A DNA stretch of 64,000 nt from F-183 sp964627455 (lineage in GTDB: Bacteria > Acidobacteriota > Terriglobia > Bryobacterales > Bryobacteraceae): positions 1-64,000 of the forward strand of contig CAZVKC010000001.1 of assembly GCA_964627455.1 (NCBI GenBank), written 5' to 3'. How positions within the stretch are numbered: position 1 is the first letter of the stretch; every line of letters begins with the position of its first letter. The position numbers and the translations under genes are program-made. The notes under the pieces were generated by a model. It made no database searches. It saw only the letters and a list, made by a program, of their open reading frames with translations, and was not told the origin of the DNA. Of this stretch, positions 35,080-44,521 are shown piece by piece.

Positions 35080-36389
35080 ACGAGGACTCCTTCCGGAACA
35101 GCGTGCACGCGATGCTCATATCCCGACGCGGCGAGCAGTTGCTCGCGGAAAGCCGGATGCGCAATGCGCGCCAGGGCTTCCGCGCGCTGCCGTAGATTCT
35201 TACCGTGCAGGTACGCAATGCCGTACTCCGTGACGACATAGTGCACGTCCGCACGCGACGTCACCACGCCCGCGCCCTGCGCGAGGTTCGCTACGATCCG
35301 CGACACAGTCCCGTTCCTGGCGGTGGAGGGGAGGGCAATAATTGGCTTGCCACCCTTGGACCGGGCTGCGCCGCGGATGTAGTCGACCTGACCCCCGAAG
35401 CCGGAGTAGGGCCGTGGACCGATCGAGTCCGCGCAAACCTGCCCGGTGAGATCCACCTCCAGAGCGGAATTGATGCTCACCATGCGGTCGTTCTGCGCGA
35501 TCAGGAACGGATCGTTGACGTAGGAAATCGGACGAAATTCGAAAATCACATTCTCGCGGATGAAGTCGAACAGCGGACTCGACCCCAGCACGAACCCCAA
35601 CAGGACCTTGCCGCGATGCACCGCCTTCTCTGCGCCGTTGATCACGCCCTTCTCGATGAGCGGGATCACGCCGTCCGACACCATTTCCGTGTGGACCCCC
35701 AGATTCCGGTGATCCTTCAATTCCGACAGCACCGCGTCGGGGATCCCGCCGATGCCCATCTGCAGCGTCGCGCCGTCGGGAATCAGCGAAGCGACATTGC
35801 GGGCGATCGCACGGTGGATTTCGGTGAACGGTTCGGCTGCGTGTTCGAGCAGCGGCCGGTCGGTCTCGACCATTGCGCTCACCTGGCTCACGTGCAGGTA
35901 GCAGTCGCCATGCGTGCGCGGCATCCGGCGGTTGACTTCCGCGATCACGTGGTGCGCGTGCCGTGCAACCGTCAGCGAGCAGTCGACGCCGGTTCCGAAA
36001 CTGAGAAAGCCGTGCTCATCGGGAGGAGCCGTCTGGATAAGCGCCACATCGATCGGCATCTCGCCGCTCTCGATGAGCCGCTCGATCTCGCTCAGGAAGA
36101 TCGGGACGTAATCGGCGCGTTTCTCGGCAATCGCCTGGCGGACGTTACCGCCCAGGAACAACCCGTTGTGCCGGAAACTCGCGGCGAATTCGGGCCTCGT
36201 ATAAGGCGCGTCGCCGAGAGTCAGCATGTGGGCGATTTCAACGTCTCGAAGTTCAGGGGCGCGGGCGGTCAGGGCGTGAATGAGGGGGATCGGAGTGTTG
36301 TGACCAGGTTGTATCCAAACCCGGTCGCCAGAGCGGACGCAACGAACTGCATCGTCCGGAGTCCGAAGAACCCTGGTAGGGGCGGGCAT
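35076..36389 (-). CDS. Acetyl-CoA hydrolase/CoA-transferase family protein (Cat/AbfT-like)
   Basis: Moves CoA between an acyl-CoA and a free acid or hydrolyses acyl-CoA, via a glutamyl-CoA intermediate. It has 437 residues from ATG 36389. Family features are GVDCSLTVARHA near residue 135, LQMGIGGIPDAVL near 209, SGFGGQVDYIRGA near 323 and VTEYGIAYLHGKNLRQRA near 382. The exact acids cannot be read, but as first gene of the operon with a branched-chain 2-oxoacid oxidoreductase it could release isovalerate, isobutyrate or 2-methylbutyrate while forming acetyl-CoA or succinyl-CoA, or activate them. A longer in-frame start at 36461 would cover the promoter and is rejected. Confidence 0.88.
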   Translation of the reverse strand: MPAPTRVLRTPDDAVRCVRSGDRVWIQPGHNTPIPLIHALTARAPELRDVEIAHMLTLGDAPYTRPEFAASFRHNGLFLGGNVRQAIAEKRADYVPIFLSEIERLIESGEMPIDVALIQTAPPDEHGFLSFGTGVDCSLTVARHAHHVIAEVNRRMPRTHGDCYLHVSQVSAMVETDRPLLEHAAEPFTEIHRAIARNVASLIPDGATLQMGIGGIPDAVLSELKDHRNLGVHTEMVSDGVIPLIEKGVINGAEKAVHRGKVLLGFVLGSSPLFDFIRENVIFEFRPISYVNDPFLIAQNDRMVSINSALEVDLTGQVCADSIGPRPYSGFGGQVDYIRGAARSKGGKPIIALPSTARNGTVSRIVANLAQGAGVVTSRADVHYVVTEYGIAYLHGKNLRQRAEALARIAHPAFREQLLAASGYEHRVHAVPEGVLV

Positions 36390-36449
36390 CGGCGGTCGGC
36401 TTCCTTCCAGATCAGAGCACCACTGGTAAGTGGGTCTCTGTCTAATCCC

Positions 36450-36477
36450 AGCATAAACCAACCAAATACCGTGTCAA
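36450..36477 (-). promoter_or_regulatory. Sigma-70-type promoter of the CoA-transferase/VOR operon
   Basis: On the minus strand a perfect -35 TTGACA (36472-36477) and a -10 TATGCT (36450-36455) are 16 bp apart, about 60 bp upstream of the CoA-transferase ATG. This is the best-matching promoter I see in the window and is the likely driver of the five-gene operon. Confidence 0.6.
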
Positions 36478-36509
36478 GTCTTTTCCCGCACGGCGCCGCA
36501 GACAAACCT

Positions 36510-37748
36510 CTAGTTCCGCTTCAGCGTGTACTCCCGGAAATTCCCGATATGCCCTACCAGATCGTGAATCGGATCCGCCTCTGGCGCAGCCCCGGCCGCT
36601 TTCTCCAGTCCATCCAGGTTCGGACGCTCCGCATCCGGATGATACGCCTGAAACCGTTCCCACAGATTGCACCAGACCTGGAACTCGTCCTTCAGCTTCT
36701 GTGCCCGCAGAATATCCGGATCCCCCGCCGGGGACTCCTTCAGGTACACCCGCACCGCCTCCTCGAACCGGGGCAGAATCCTCCGCAGCGGATCCCCAAA
36801 AGATTCGGGAACCTCCAGGCTCTGTACCGCCAGCATCGACAAGTGCATGTTCCCAGGGCCCGCCGTCTGCAGCAACCCGATCACATCCTGTGGCCGGGCG
36901 CGGATCACGTCCATCGCCTGCATTTGCAGCCGGTCCGCCGCCGCCTGATCGGTGTACTTCTCCCGGGGCGCCTTGTAATACTCATCCAGGAACCGCAGCC
37001 AATCCTCCAGCGGACTCTTCGGATCCAGGGCCGGCACAGGCTGCAACGGACTGTCCGCGACAACCGCAGTCGCACTGGAAGCCTCGGACGCCAGCGCAAC
37101 GCGGTACCGCAGACGGTACCCTTTGTCCGACACTTTCCAGGCGCTCCATTGGTTCACCGGCCGCATTGGACCGAGATCCAGCCCGGGGAACACAGCCAAC
37201 ACGTCCGACCTGTCCCACACCTCGATCTTCCACCTGCCCTTCGACGCAAAAATGTTCATCCGCGTCGTCACCACGCCATCCGCGGTCCAATTGGAATGGT
37301 CGTGCGAACTGTACCCGCCGGACCCGTCCTCCCGCAGCAGGGTCAAGCCGGTCGAGGCCCCGTTTGCCTTCATGCGGTTGGTGAGCTTCGCGCCCTCCGG
37401 CGTGCGGATTTCCGCCACCAGCACCAGCCGTTCGAACCATCCGGCGGTCGGCGGGATGTCGCCCAGCAGGTAGCACAAGGCGAAGATCACCGAGGCGACG
37501 GAGACGACGATGCCGCTGCCCCAGCCAAGGCCCGGCAGGAATGCGTCGTTGGCGGCGCCTGCAGCGATGCCTGTGATCAGTCCGGCGATGCCGCCGAGAA
37601 GGATCAGGAAAGCAACCAGATAACCGGCTCCGCCTTCGCGTTGCGAGACGTGGAACCAGCGCGTGTAACAATCCCCGACGAGTCCGGCGAGCGTGCCGCC
37701 CAGGATGGCGCACAGAATCCCAGTTGCGGCAATGAGTAGGAAACGCAT
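36510..37748 (-). CDS. Membrane protein of unknown function, cytoplasmic or periplasmic C-terminal domain
   Basis: A 412-residue protein that I cannot assign to a family. Three hydrophobic helices with glycine-rich faces occur at about 3-26, 42-65 and 74-98 (ATGILCAILGGTLAGLVG, YLVAFLILLGGIAGLITGIAAG, GSGIVVSVASVIFALCYL). They are followed by a soluble region with a beta-rich part at about 108-220 and a helical part at about 235-412 (PLEDWLRFLDEYY, AMDVIRARPQDVIGLLQ). ATG at 37748 is chosen because it opens directly into the first helix. It is divergent from the large GGDEF-EAL gene (150 bp between starts) and lies 27 bp past the promoter of the VOR operon. Confidence 0.75.
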   Translation of the reverse strand: MRFLLIAATGILCAILGGTLAGLVGDCYTRWFHVSQREGGAGYLVAFLILLGGIAGLITGIAAGAANDAFLPGLGWGSGIVVSVASVIFALCYLLGDIPPTAGWFERLVLVAEIRTPEGAKLTNRMKANGASTGLTLLREDGSGGYSSHDHSNWTADGVVTTRMNIFASKGRWKIEVWDRSDVLAVFPGLDLGPMRPVNQWSAWKVSDKGYRLRYRVALASEASSATAVVADSPLQPVPALDPKSPLEDWLRFLDEYYKAPREKYTDQAAADRLQMQAMDVIRARPQDVIGLLQTAGPGNMHLSMLAVQSLEVPESFGDPLRRILPRFEEAVRVYLKESPAGDPDILRAQKLKDEFQVWCNLWERFQAYHPDAERPNLDGLEKAAGAAPEADPIHDLVGHIGNFREYTLKRN

Positions 37749-37897
37749 GAATGAATATCTCTCACCCACGACAGGCGAAATCGGCATCCGTCTTCGGTCA
37801 TCGTCCAAGAAACTTCTAAAGGGACGCCCGCGCGCGCCGAAAAGTCCTCAAGGAGTAGTTTAGGGATTCGTTGCCCGCGCCTTCCTTCGGACGAGAC

Positions 37898-40800
37898 ATG
37901 TTCAACTACAGGTTGCGTCATCCGACTTTCAACGCCTTGTTGATCGGATGCCTGCTGGCGCTTGCCCTGGTATCGGTTGTAGCCGTGACCGTATTGGGGG
38001 CTCGCTTTGTGGGACGCGCCATGGAGCACGACGCGCAGGAACACCTTGGCGAGGCCGCCTTGCGTGTTCGCGAAGGCTTGGACTCCTTCCTCAAGCTGCA
38101 TCTGACTGCAATTGAGGCGGTAGCCCGGTCGACCCACCCGGCTGGCCGAAGCGGGCGGTTGGACCGCGCCGCGATTGCGTCCGAACTGGAAGATGCAGCG
38201 GCGTTGTATCCCGGCTTCCTGACCCTGCTTGCGGCGGACAAAGACGGGCGGATTGTTCGCGCGATTCGCCGCGGCGAACGCAGCTTCACGCCGGGCGAAA
38301 GGGAGAACCAAACGGTAGCGGACCGTCCCTATTTTCTCGAACCCCGGCGAACACGCCGCGCCTTCGTATCGGGCGTGTTCCGCGGCCGCGGCCTGGGGCA
38401 GGATCCCATTGTGGCAGTCAGTGCGCCGCTGGTGTCCGAGGACGGCTCCTTTGCCGGAGTCATCGAAGGTTCGATCGACATTAAAGCGATGCCCCTCGCG
38501 CCGGTATTTGTACATCACAGTCCGGTGGTCATTGCCTGCGACGCGAGCGGGACAATCGTCTACTCGACGCAGCCACAGGCCTTTCCGCCGCTCGCACCAT
38601 GGACCGGGGACCGGATGAATTCCACACCGGGCAACGGCGAGGCGAACCGGCTGTCCGTGGAATATCCGTCGGGTGGCCTCGAAGGTTGGCGGGTGATCGC
38701 CTTCCTTCCACCCGAAACAGTCAGGCGCGAGGTTCGCTCGTTCTACTGGAACGCGGCCGTGGCTCTCGTTCTGGTGATTCTCCTGAACTTTGTGGTGGCC
38801 CGTCGTGTGGCTCGCTCTCTCGCTCGTCCTGTTGCGTCCCTGGCGCGCGAAATGCAGCAGTACCGTCTGGACGGGGGCAGCGGCGAGTCCAACGACTCCA
38901 CTCGTTTCGCCCCGCTCGAGATTGCTCGTATTCAGGACGAGTTCCGCACTCTCAGCGATCGTCTGCGCGACTCCTACGGGCAGTTATGGACCGCGCTCGA
39001 AGACCGGGACCGCACCAACCGCGAACTCCAGCACGTCCTGGATGACCTGGACCGCAAAGTCACGGAACGGACCCGCGAACTGGCCGAGTCCGAATCGCGC
39101 TACCGGCATGTGGTCGAGAATTCCGGTGACCTGATCTTCCGGACCGACTCCTTCGGCCGGCTCACATTTCACAATGCGGCGTTTGAAGCCCTGCTCGGCT
39201 GCCACGCGATTGGCCGCAAGATGCAGGATTTCATCGAGCCGGTCACGCGGGAACACGTGCGCCAGGAAGCGCTCCGGCAGTTGAAGCACCGCACGCCGCT
39301 CGTTTATCTCGAGTACGCGATCATGCAGCAGGGGGGCGCCCTGCGGTGGCTTGGGCAGGGCACGCAATTACTCTTCGACGATACCGGGCGGCCGTGCGGA
39401 TTCCAGGCGATTGCCCGTGACATGACGGAAAAGAAGCTCGCCGAACTGGCGCTGCGGGAGGCGGAAGAACGCTACGCGCTCGCCGTCAGCGGCAGCAACA
39501 ATGGGATTTGGGATTGGGACCTGCGGACCGGCCGCGTTTACTTTTCCGAGCGTTGGTGGCAGATGCTCGGCCTCGAGCCGTCCGCCGAGCCCAAGCACGA
39601 GATCGAGACATGGCTCGAACGCGTGCACCCGAACGATAGCGCGAGGGTCCGCGAGGAACTGTCGACCTACGCTCGCACCGGCTTCGACCTGTTTGAATGC
39701 GAGCACCGGCTACGCCACTCCGACGGGACCTGGCGCTGGGTGCTGACAACCGGCGCCGCGGTCAGGGGGCCGGCGGGAGAGGCGCTGCGCATTGCCGGAT
39801 CCACAACCGACGTCACGCTCGGCAAACTCGTCGATGCGTTGACGGGCTTGCCCAACCGCCTCGCCGTGATCGACCGCCTGGACCGTCTCGTCACACGGCA
39901 AAAGGAAGATCCATCGCGGCTTTTTGCGGTGCTCTTCATGGACCTCGACCGCTTCAAGCTGATCAACGACAGCCTCGGCCACCTGAAAGGCGACCTGCTT
40001 TTGCTGACCGTTTCGCGCCGCCTCGGCTCCGCGCTGGCGTTGTGCGGCGAAGGCTCCGGTTGCGTGGGACGCCTCGGAGGCGACGAGTTCGTCGTTGTGC
40101 TCGATGATTCCCCGGCGCCGGAATCCGCGATCCAACTGGCGCAGGCCATTCAGCACGAAATGGAAGCGCCGATGCACCTCGACGGGTCCCTCGTATTCTC
40201 TTCGATGAGCATCGGCATCGCGCATAGCGGCCAGGGCATGCAGACCGCGGAAGACGCTTTGCGCAATGCGGACACGGCCATGTACCACGCCAAGGCGGAA
40301 GGCCGGGGCAGGATCGGCCTCTTCGATTCGAGCATGCATGCCCGGGCGATCGCGCGCCTCGAACTGGAAACCGACCTTCGGCGGGCGCTCGACGCCGGAG
40401 AGTTCGTGCTGTGCTACCAGCCCCAGGTCGACCTGCACAGCGGACGCCTGGCCGGGTTTGAAGCGCTGGTCCGCTGGAACCATCCCGCGCGCGGCCTGGT
40501 CGCTCCTTCGGAATTCATCTGGATGGCCGAAGAAAACGGCCTCATCCTGGCGCTCGGACGCTGGGTGATCGAGACCGGATGCCGCCAGCTTGCGGAATGG
40601 GACCGCACCTTCGAACCGGCACGGCAGTTGAGCGTCAGCATCAACCTGTCGGCGCGCCAGTTCAATGATCCCAAGCTCGACGCCAATGTCGCGGCGATCC
40701 TCAGGGACACCGGGCTTGAACCGTCACGCCTGCATCTCGAAGTGACCGAAAGCATGGTTGCCGACGATCCGGACTCCGCCCAGCGGATCCTGAAGTCGCT

Positions 40801-41290
40801 CTCGGACATGGGCGTTGGCCTCGAGGTGGACGACTTCGGCACCGGCTACTCGTGTCTTGGCCAACTCCATCAATTGCCATTCGACACGCTGAAAATCGAT
40901 CGCAGCTTCGTCAATGCGCTCGGCAACGAGAATCACCCCGAGCAGGACAGCCGCAAGATCGTCGAATCGATCGTACGCCTTTCCTCGAGCCTCGGCATCG
41001 ACGTGATCGCGGAAGGTATCGAAACCGAAGGACACTGGGCGCAACTCGCTGCCCTGGGTTGCGATTACGGACAGGGCTTCCACTTTGCGCGGCCGCTTCT
41101 TCCGGAGGAGGCATATCGAACCATGGTCTTCCGGTCCGAACACCCGTGGGTTCTTCGATCCTCGGGCCTGGCGCCGGCCACGGCGGGAATCCTGGAACTC
41201 AGCCACAGCCTGGCGCGCAGCGGCCAGCGGTCCGGAAAGTCCCGGGTTGCCGATCGCCGGCCCGGTTCGGAGATTCCCGGCGTCGCCTAG
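37898..41290 (+). CDS. Multi-domain c-di-GMP enzyme: CACHE-HAMP-PAS-PAS-GGDEF-EAL
   Basis: A 1130-residue inner-membrane signalling protein. Domains: a helix at about 10-35; a double-CACHE periplasmic sensor at about 36-275; a helix at about 285-305 and HAMP to about 365; a coiled coil; PAS at about 405-520 and 530-650; GGDEF at about 655-815 with an intact GGDEF motif at residue 727; EAL at about 830-1080 with EAL at 855 and DDFGTGYSCL, KIDRSF and IAEGIET motifs. Both active sites look intact, so it may make or degrade c-di-GMP; many such tandem proteins act mainly as phosphodiesterases. ATG at 37898 is preferred over the TTG at 37871 because GGACGAGA precedes it. Confidence 0.95.
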   Translation: MFNYRLRHPTFNALLIGCLLALALVSVVAVTVLGARFVGRAMEHDAQEHLGEAALRVREGLDSFLKLHLTAIEAVARSTHPAGRSGRLDRAAIASELEDAAALYPGFLTLLAADKDGRIVRAIRRGERSFTPGERENQTVADRPYFLEPRRTRRAFVSGVFRGRGLGQDPIVAVSAPLVSEDGSFAGVIEGSIDIKAMPLAPVFVHHSPVVIACDASGTIVYSTQPQAFPPLAPWTGDRMNSTPGNGEANRLSVEYPSGGLEGWRVIAFLPPETVRREVRSFYWNAAVALVLVILLNFVVARRVARSLARPVASLAREMQQYRLDGGSGESNDSTRFAPLEIARIQDEFRTLSDRLRDSYGQLWTALEDRDRTNRELQHVLDDLDRKVTERTRELAESESRYRHVVENSGDLIFRTDSFGRLTFHNAAFEALLGCHAIGRKMQDFIEPVTREHVRQEALRQLKHRTPLVYLEYAIMQQGGALRWLGQGTQLLFDDTGRPCGFQAIARDMTEKKLAELALREAEERYALAVSGSNNGIWDWDLRTGRVYFSERWWQMLGLEPSAEPKHEIETWLERVHPNDSARVREELSTYARTGFDLFECEHRLRHSDGTWRWVLTTGAAVRGPAGEALRIAGSTTDVTLGKLVDALTGLPNRLAVIDRLDRLVTRQKEDPSRLFAVLFMDLDRFKLINDSLGHLKGDLLLLTVSRRLGSALALCGEGSGCVGRLGGDEFVVVLDDSPAPESAIQLAQAIQHEMEAPMHLDGSLVFSSMSIGIAHSGQGMQTAEDALRNADTAMYHAKAEGRGRIGLFDSSMHARAIARLELETDLRRALDAGEFVLCYQPQVDLHSGRLAGFEALVRWNHPARGLVAPSEFIWMAEENGLILALGRWVIETGCRQLAEWDRTFEPARQLSVSINLSARQFNDPKLDANVAAILRDTGLEPSRLHLEVTESMVADDPDSAQRILKSLSDMGVGLEVDDFGTGYSCLGQLHQLPFDTLKIDRSFVNALGNENHPEQDSRKIVESIVRLSSSLGIDVIAEGIETEGHWAQLAALGCDYGQGFHFARPLLPEEAYRTMVFRSEHPWVLRSSGLAPATAGILELSHSLARSGQRSGKSRVADRRPGSEIPGVA

Positions 41291-41356
41291 TAGCTTTTCC
41301 TCTGCAAGTGAGTGATAATAGAGGATCAGTAACCCACCCTGGAGTCTCCTGGTTTA

Positions 41357-42571
41357 ATGGCAAAAATTAAGGTCAAGAATCCCGTCGTCGAGATGGACGG
41401 CGATGAGATGACGCGCATCATCTGGCAATGGATCCGTGAACGCCTCATCCTTCCTTACCTCGATATCGACCTCAAATACTACGATCTGTCGGTGCAAAAG
41501 CGCGACGAAACGAACGATCAGATCACGATCGATTCGGCCAACGCCGCCAAGCAGTACGGCGTCGCCGTCAAATGCGCCACGATCACTCCGGACGAAGCCC
41601 GCGTCAAGGAATTCGGGCTGAAACAGATGTGGCGGAGCCCCAACGGCACCATCCGCAACATCCTCGACGGCACGATCTTCCGTGAACCGATCGTCTGCAG
41701 CAACGTGCCCCGCATCGTCCCCCACTGGGACAAGCCCGTCGTCGTTGCCCGCCACGGCTTCGGCGACCAGTACCGCGCGCAGGACTTCACCTTCCCCAGC
41801 GCCGGCACGCTGAAGATCACCTTCACGCCCGCCGACGGTTCCGCCCCGATCGAACGCGAGATCATCAAGGCGCCGGGCGCCGGCATCGCGATGGGCATGT
41901 TCAACCTCGATAGCTCCATCGCCGGTTTCGCGCGCGCCTGCTTCAACTACGCGCTCGGCCGCAATTATCCGGTCTACCTCTCCTCGAAGAATACGATCCT
42001 GAAGGCCTACGACGGCCGCTTCAAGAACCTGTTCCAGGAAATCTACGACGGCGAATTCAAGAGCGCCTTCGAAGCCAAGGGACTGACCTACGAACACCGC
42101 CTCATCGACGACATGGTGGCGTCGAACCTGAAGTGGAACGGCGGCTACCTGTGGGCCTGCAAGAACTACGATGGCGACGTGCAGTCCGACACCGTGGCGC
42201 AGGGCTATGGTTCGCTCGGCCTCATGACCTCGGTGCTGATGTCGCCCGACGGCAGCACGATCGAAGCGGAAGCCGCGCATGGCACGGTGACCCGCCACTA
42301 TCGCATGCACCAGCAGGGCAAGCCAACCTCGACCAATCCGATCGCCTCCATCTACGCGTGGACCCGCGGCCTGCAGTATCGCGGCAAGATGGACAATACG
42401 CCGGACGTCGTGGAGTTCGCCAATACGCTCGAAAAGGTCTGTGTCGACGTGGTCGAATCCGGCCGGATGACCAAGGATCTCGCGATCCTCATCCGCGCCG
42501 ATCATCCGTACCTCACGACCGAAGACTTCATGACCGCGATTGACGAAGAACTCAAGAAGCGCTTGTCGTAA
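41357..42571 (+). CDS. icd: NADP-dependent isocitrate dehydrogenase, eukaryotic-like type
   Basis: Oxidises isocitrate to 2-oxoglutarate and CO2 with NADP in the TCA cycle. It has 404 residues and belongs to the subfamily shared with eukaryotic cytosolic and mitochondrial enzymes, not the E. coli type: VVEMDGDEMTRIIW at the start, RSPNGTIRNILDGTIFREPI near residue 95 (isocitrate site), DDMVASNLKWNGGYLWACKNYDGDVQSD near residue 250 (Mg site) and AAHGTVTRHY near residue 308 (NADP-specific). A ribosome site (GGAG) lies upstream. The gene is monocistronic and is followed by an intrinsic terminator. Confidence 0.97.
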   Translation: MAKIKVKNPVVEMDGDEMTRIIWQWIRERLILPYLDIDLKYYDLSVQKRDETNDQITIDSANAAKQYGVAVKCATITPDEARVKEFGLKQMWRSPNGTIRNILDGTIFREPIVCSNVPRIVPHWDKPVVVARHGFGDQYRAQDFTFPSAGTLKITFTPADGSAPIEREIIKAPGAGIAMGMFNLDSSIAGFARACFNYALGRNYPVYLSSKNTILKAYDGRFKNLFQEIYDGEFKSAFEAKGLTYEHRLIDDMVASNLKWNGGYLWACKNYDGDVQSDTVAQGYGSLGLMTSVLMSPDGSTIEAEAAHGTVTRHYRMHQQGKPTSTNPIASIYAWTRGLQYRGKMDNTPDVVEFANTLEKVCVDVVESGRMTKDLAILIRADHPYLTTEDFMTAIDEELKKRLS

Positions 42572-42604
42572 CACGGTCTGGTGGCTTGGCCACTCAGTAA
42601 AATC

Positions 42605-42637
42605 AAAGGTCCGCCCTATCGCAGGGCGGACCTTTTT
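42605..42637 (+). terminator. Intrinsic terminator after icd
   Basis: GGTCCGCCC and GGGCGGACC form a perfect 9-bp stem with a 7-nt loop (TATCGCA), extended by three A-T pairs and ending in TTTTT. It lies about 35 bp after the icd stop and just before the asparagine-synthase-like gene. This is the only textbook rho-independent terminator I see. Confidence 0.93.
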
Positions 42638-42655
42638 CGTTAGGATCGACTATAT

Positions 42656-44521
42656 ATGTGTGGGATCTCCGGGGTAGTAGGCAATGCAGCGACCGCAGCG
42701 TCATGGACCGCGCGCATGAATGCGGACCTCGCCCGCCGCGGACCCGACGCGGAAGGCCTCGAATGCTGGAACGCCGGCGCCGTAGCCCTCGGCCATCGCC
42801 GCCTCTCGATCTTCGACCTCTCCGAACTCGGACGCCAGCCGATGATCTCGCCCGACGGCCAGATCGGACTCGTCTTTAACGGCGCCATCTACAACTTCCA
42901 CGAGATCCGCCGCGAACTCGAACAATCCGGCTACCGCTTCAAGAGCCAGTCGGACACCGAAGTCATCCTGCACGGCTATGCCGCATGGGGCATCGACGCG
43001 CTGGTTCGGAAAATGCGCGGCATGTTCGCGATCGCCATTTGGGACCAGCGTTGCCAGCGGCTCTTTCTTCTGCGCGACCGGCTCGGCGTCAAGCCGCTGG
43101 TCTATGCGATACAGGAAGGGCAGGGCGTCTCCTTCGCCTCGACCGTCCGGGCCCTTGCCGCCGCGGGCTTCGGGGCCGGTGACATCGACCCTGCGGCCGT
43201 CGCGGACTTCTTCGAGTTCGGATTCATCACCGACGAAAACGCGATCTACCGCGGGATCCGCAAGGTTCCGCCGGCCACCATCCTCGAATTCACCGGGCGC
43301 GGCGCTCTGGTCCGCCAAACCGAATACTGGACCGAAACGACTGCCCGTCCCGCCCGCAGCATCACTTTCGAAGACGCCGTCGCCGAAACCGAGCGGATGT
43401 TCCTGGATGCCGTCAAAATGCGCCTTGAAGCGGATGTGCCCGTTGGCGCGCTGCTCTCGGGCGGCGTCGATTCGAGCCTCGTCTGCTGGGCCATCGCCAA
43501 ACTCGGCGGCAACATCAAGGCGTTCACGGTCGGCACGCCCGGTGATCCCAACAGCGACGAAACCGCCGATGCCGTCGATACCGCCCGCCGCCTCGGCATC
43601 GATCATTCCGTCGTCCCGATGGAATCCAATGAAGAAGCGCCCGGCATTGCTGACTTAATCAACGCTTACGGCGAGCCGTTTCCCTGCGCCTCGGCGCTCG
43701 GCATGCTGCGAGTCTCGAAGGCCATTAAACCTTCCGCCACCGTGTTGCTGACCGGTGACGGCGGCGATGACTGCTTCCTCGGCTATCCGGAATTCAAGAG
43801 TCTGTATCAGGTCCAGCAATGGGCGCAGCGCCTGCCCGTGCTCCATTGGTTCTGGACGCCGAGCGGCGAACGGCGGACGAGCGGTCCCCGGGCCGTGCGC
43901 AGGCTCGCTCACTTTCTCGATTACGCCACCGGCGGACTCGGCGCCAGCAACCGCATTCACGATGGACTGCCGCATTACCAGCAGCGCGGACTGTTCGGTG
44001 AACGCCTGCGCGGGGCCGCCGTGCCCGAACGCTTACACCCGATGAGTCCGGAGGCCGCGCGGCGCATCCTCGCGGAGTTTATTGTCTACCGGAGGCGCCA
44101 CAGGTTCACCGGCGAGTACATGACCAAGGTCGATGGCGGCGCGATGTACTATGCGCTCGAAGCCCGGGCCCCGTTTCTCGACCAGGAACTCTGGAACTTC
44201 GCCCAATCGTTGCCCTACGAAGTCCGATTGCGGGGAGGCGTCCTCAAAGCAGTGTTGCGTGACATCGCGAAACGCCGCATTGGCGACCGGGTGGCGCACG
44301 GACGCAAGCGTGGCTTCGATATTCCCGTCACTGGCTGGCTTGCCGGACGCTGGCGTGGACATTTCGAGAACCTGCTCTCTGATTCCGTAGCCGCCCGTGC
44401 AGGCTGGATCGACGCCGGCGCCGTTCGCAGGTATCTGGACCAGTCCAAAGACCAGGTTTCGAACCACCTCTGGTATATCTACGTTTTCGAAACCTGGCTT
44501 CGCTCGCGCGCCGGGGCGTGA
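42656..44521 (+). CDS. asnB: Asparagine synthase-like glutamine amidotransferase (first copy)
   Basis: Transfers ammonia from glutamine to an acid activated as an AMP ester. It has 621 residues. The N-terminal class II amidotransferase domain begins with the nucleophile Cys2 (MCGISG) and shows RRGPD, LGHRRLSI and FNGAIYN; the C-terminal ATP-pyrophosphatase domain has SGGVDS at 268-273 and LTGDGGDDCFLGYP near residue 364. Such proteins make asparagine, but the setting beside a glycosyltransferase and a CapK-like ligase suggests amidation of sugar acids or related groups in a surface polysaccharide. The last 43 bp overlap the convergent glycosyltransferase gene. Confidence 0.9.
   Translation: MCGISGVVGNAATAASWTARMNADLARRGPDAEGLECWNAGAVALGHRRLSIFDLSELGRQPMISPDGQIGLVFNGAIYNFHEIRRELEQSGYRFKSQSDTEVILHGYAAWGIDALVRKMRGMFAIAIWDQRCQRLFLLRDRLGVKPLVYAIQEGQGVSFASTVRALAAAGFGAGDIDPAAVADFFEFGFITDENAIYRGIRKVPPATILEFTGRGALVRQTEYWTETTARPARSITFEDAVAETERMFLDAVKMRLEADVPVGALLSGGVDSSLVCWAIAKLGGNIKAFTVGTPGDPNSDETADAVDTARRLGIDHSVVPMESNEEAPGIADLINAYGEPFPCASALGMLRVSKAIKPSATVLLTGDGGDDCFLGYPEFKSLYQVQQWAQRLPVLHWFWTPSGERRTSGPRAVRRLAHFLDYATGGLGASNRIHDGLPHYQQRGLFGERLRGAAVPERLHPMSPEAARRILAEFIVYRRRHRFTGEYMTKVDGGAMYYALEARAPFLDQELWNFAQSLPYEVRLRGGVLKAVLRDIAKRRIGDRVAHGRKRGFDIPVTGWLAGRWRGHFENLLSDSVAARAGWIDAGAVRRYLDQSKDQVSNHLWYIYVFETWLRSRAGA

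Noticed and set aside
35205..37739. 844-codon open frame on the plus strand
   Set aside because: It is antisense to the CoA-transferase and the membrane protein, runs through the promoter between them, is rich in Arg, His and Pro, and shows no domain. It is a GC-rich shadow frame.
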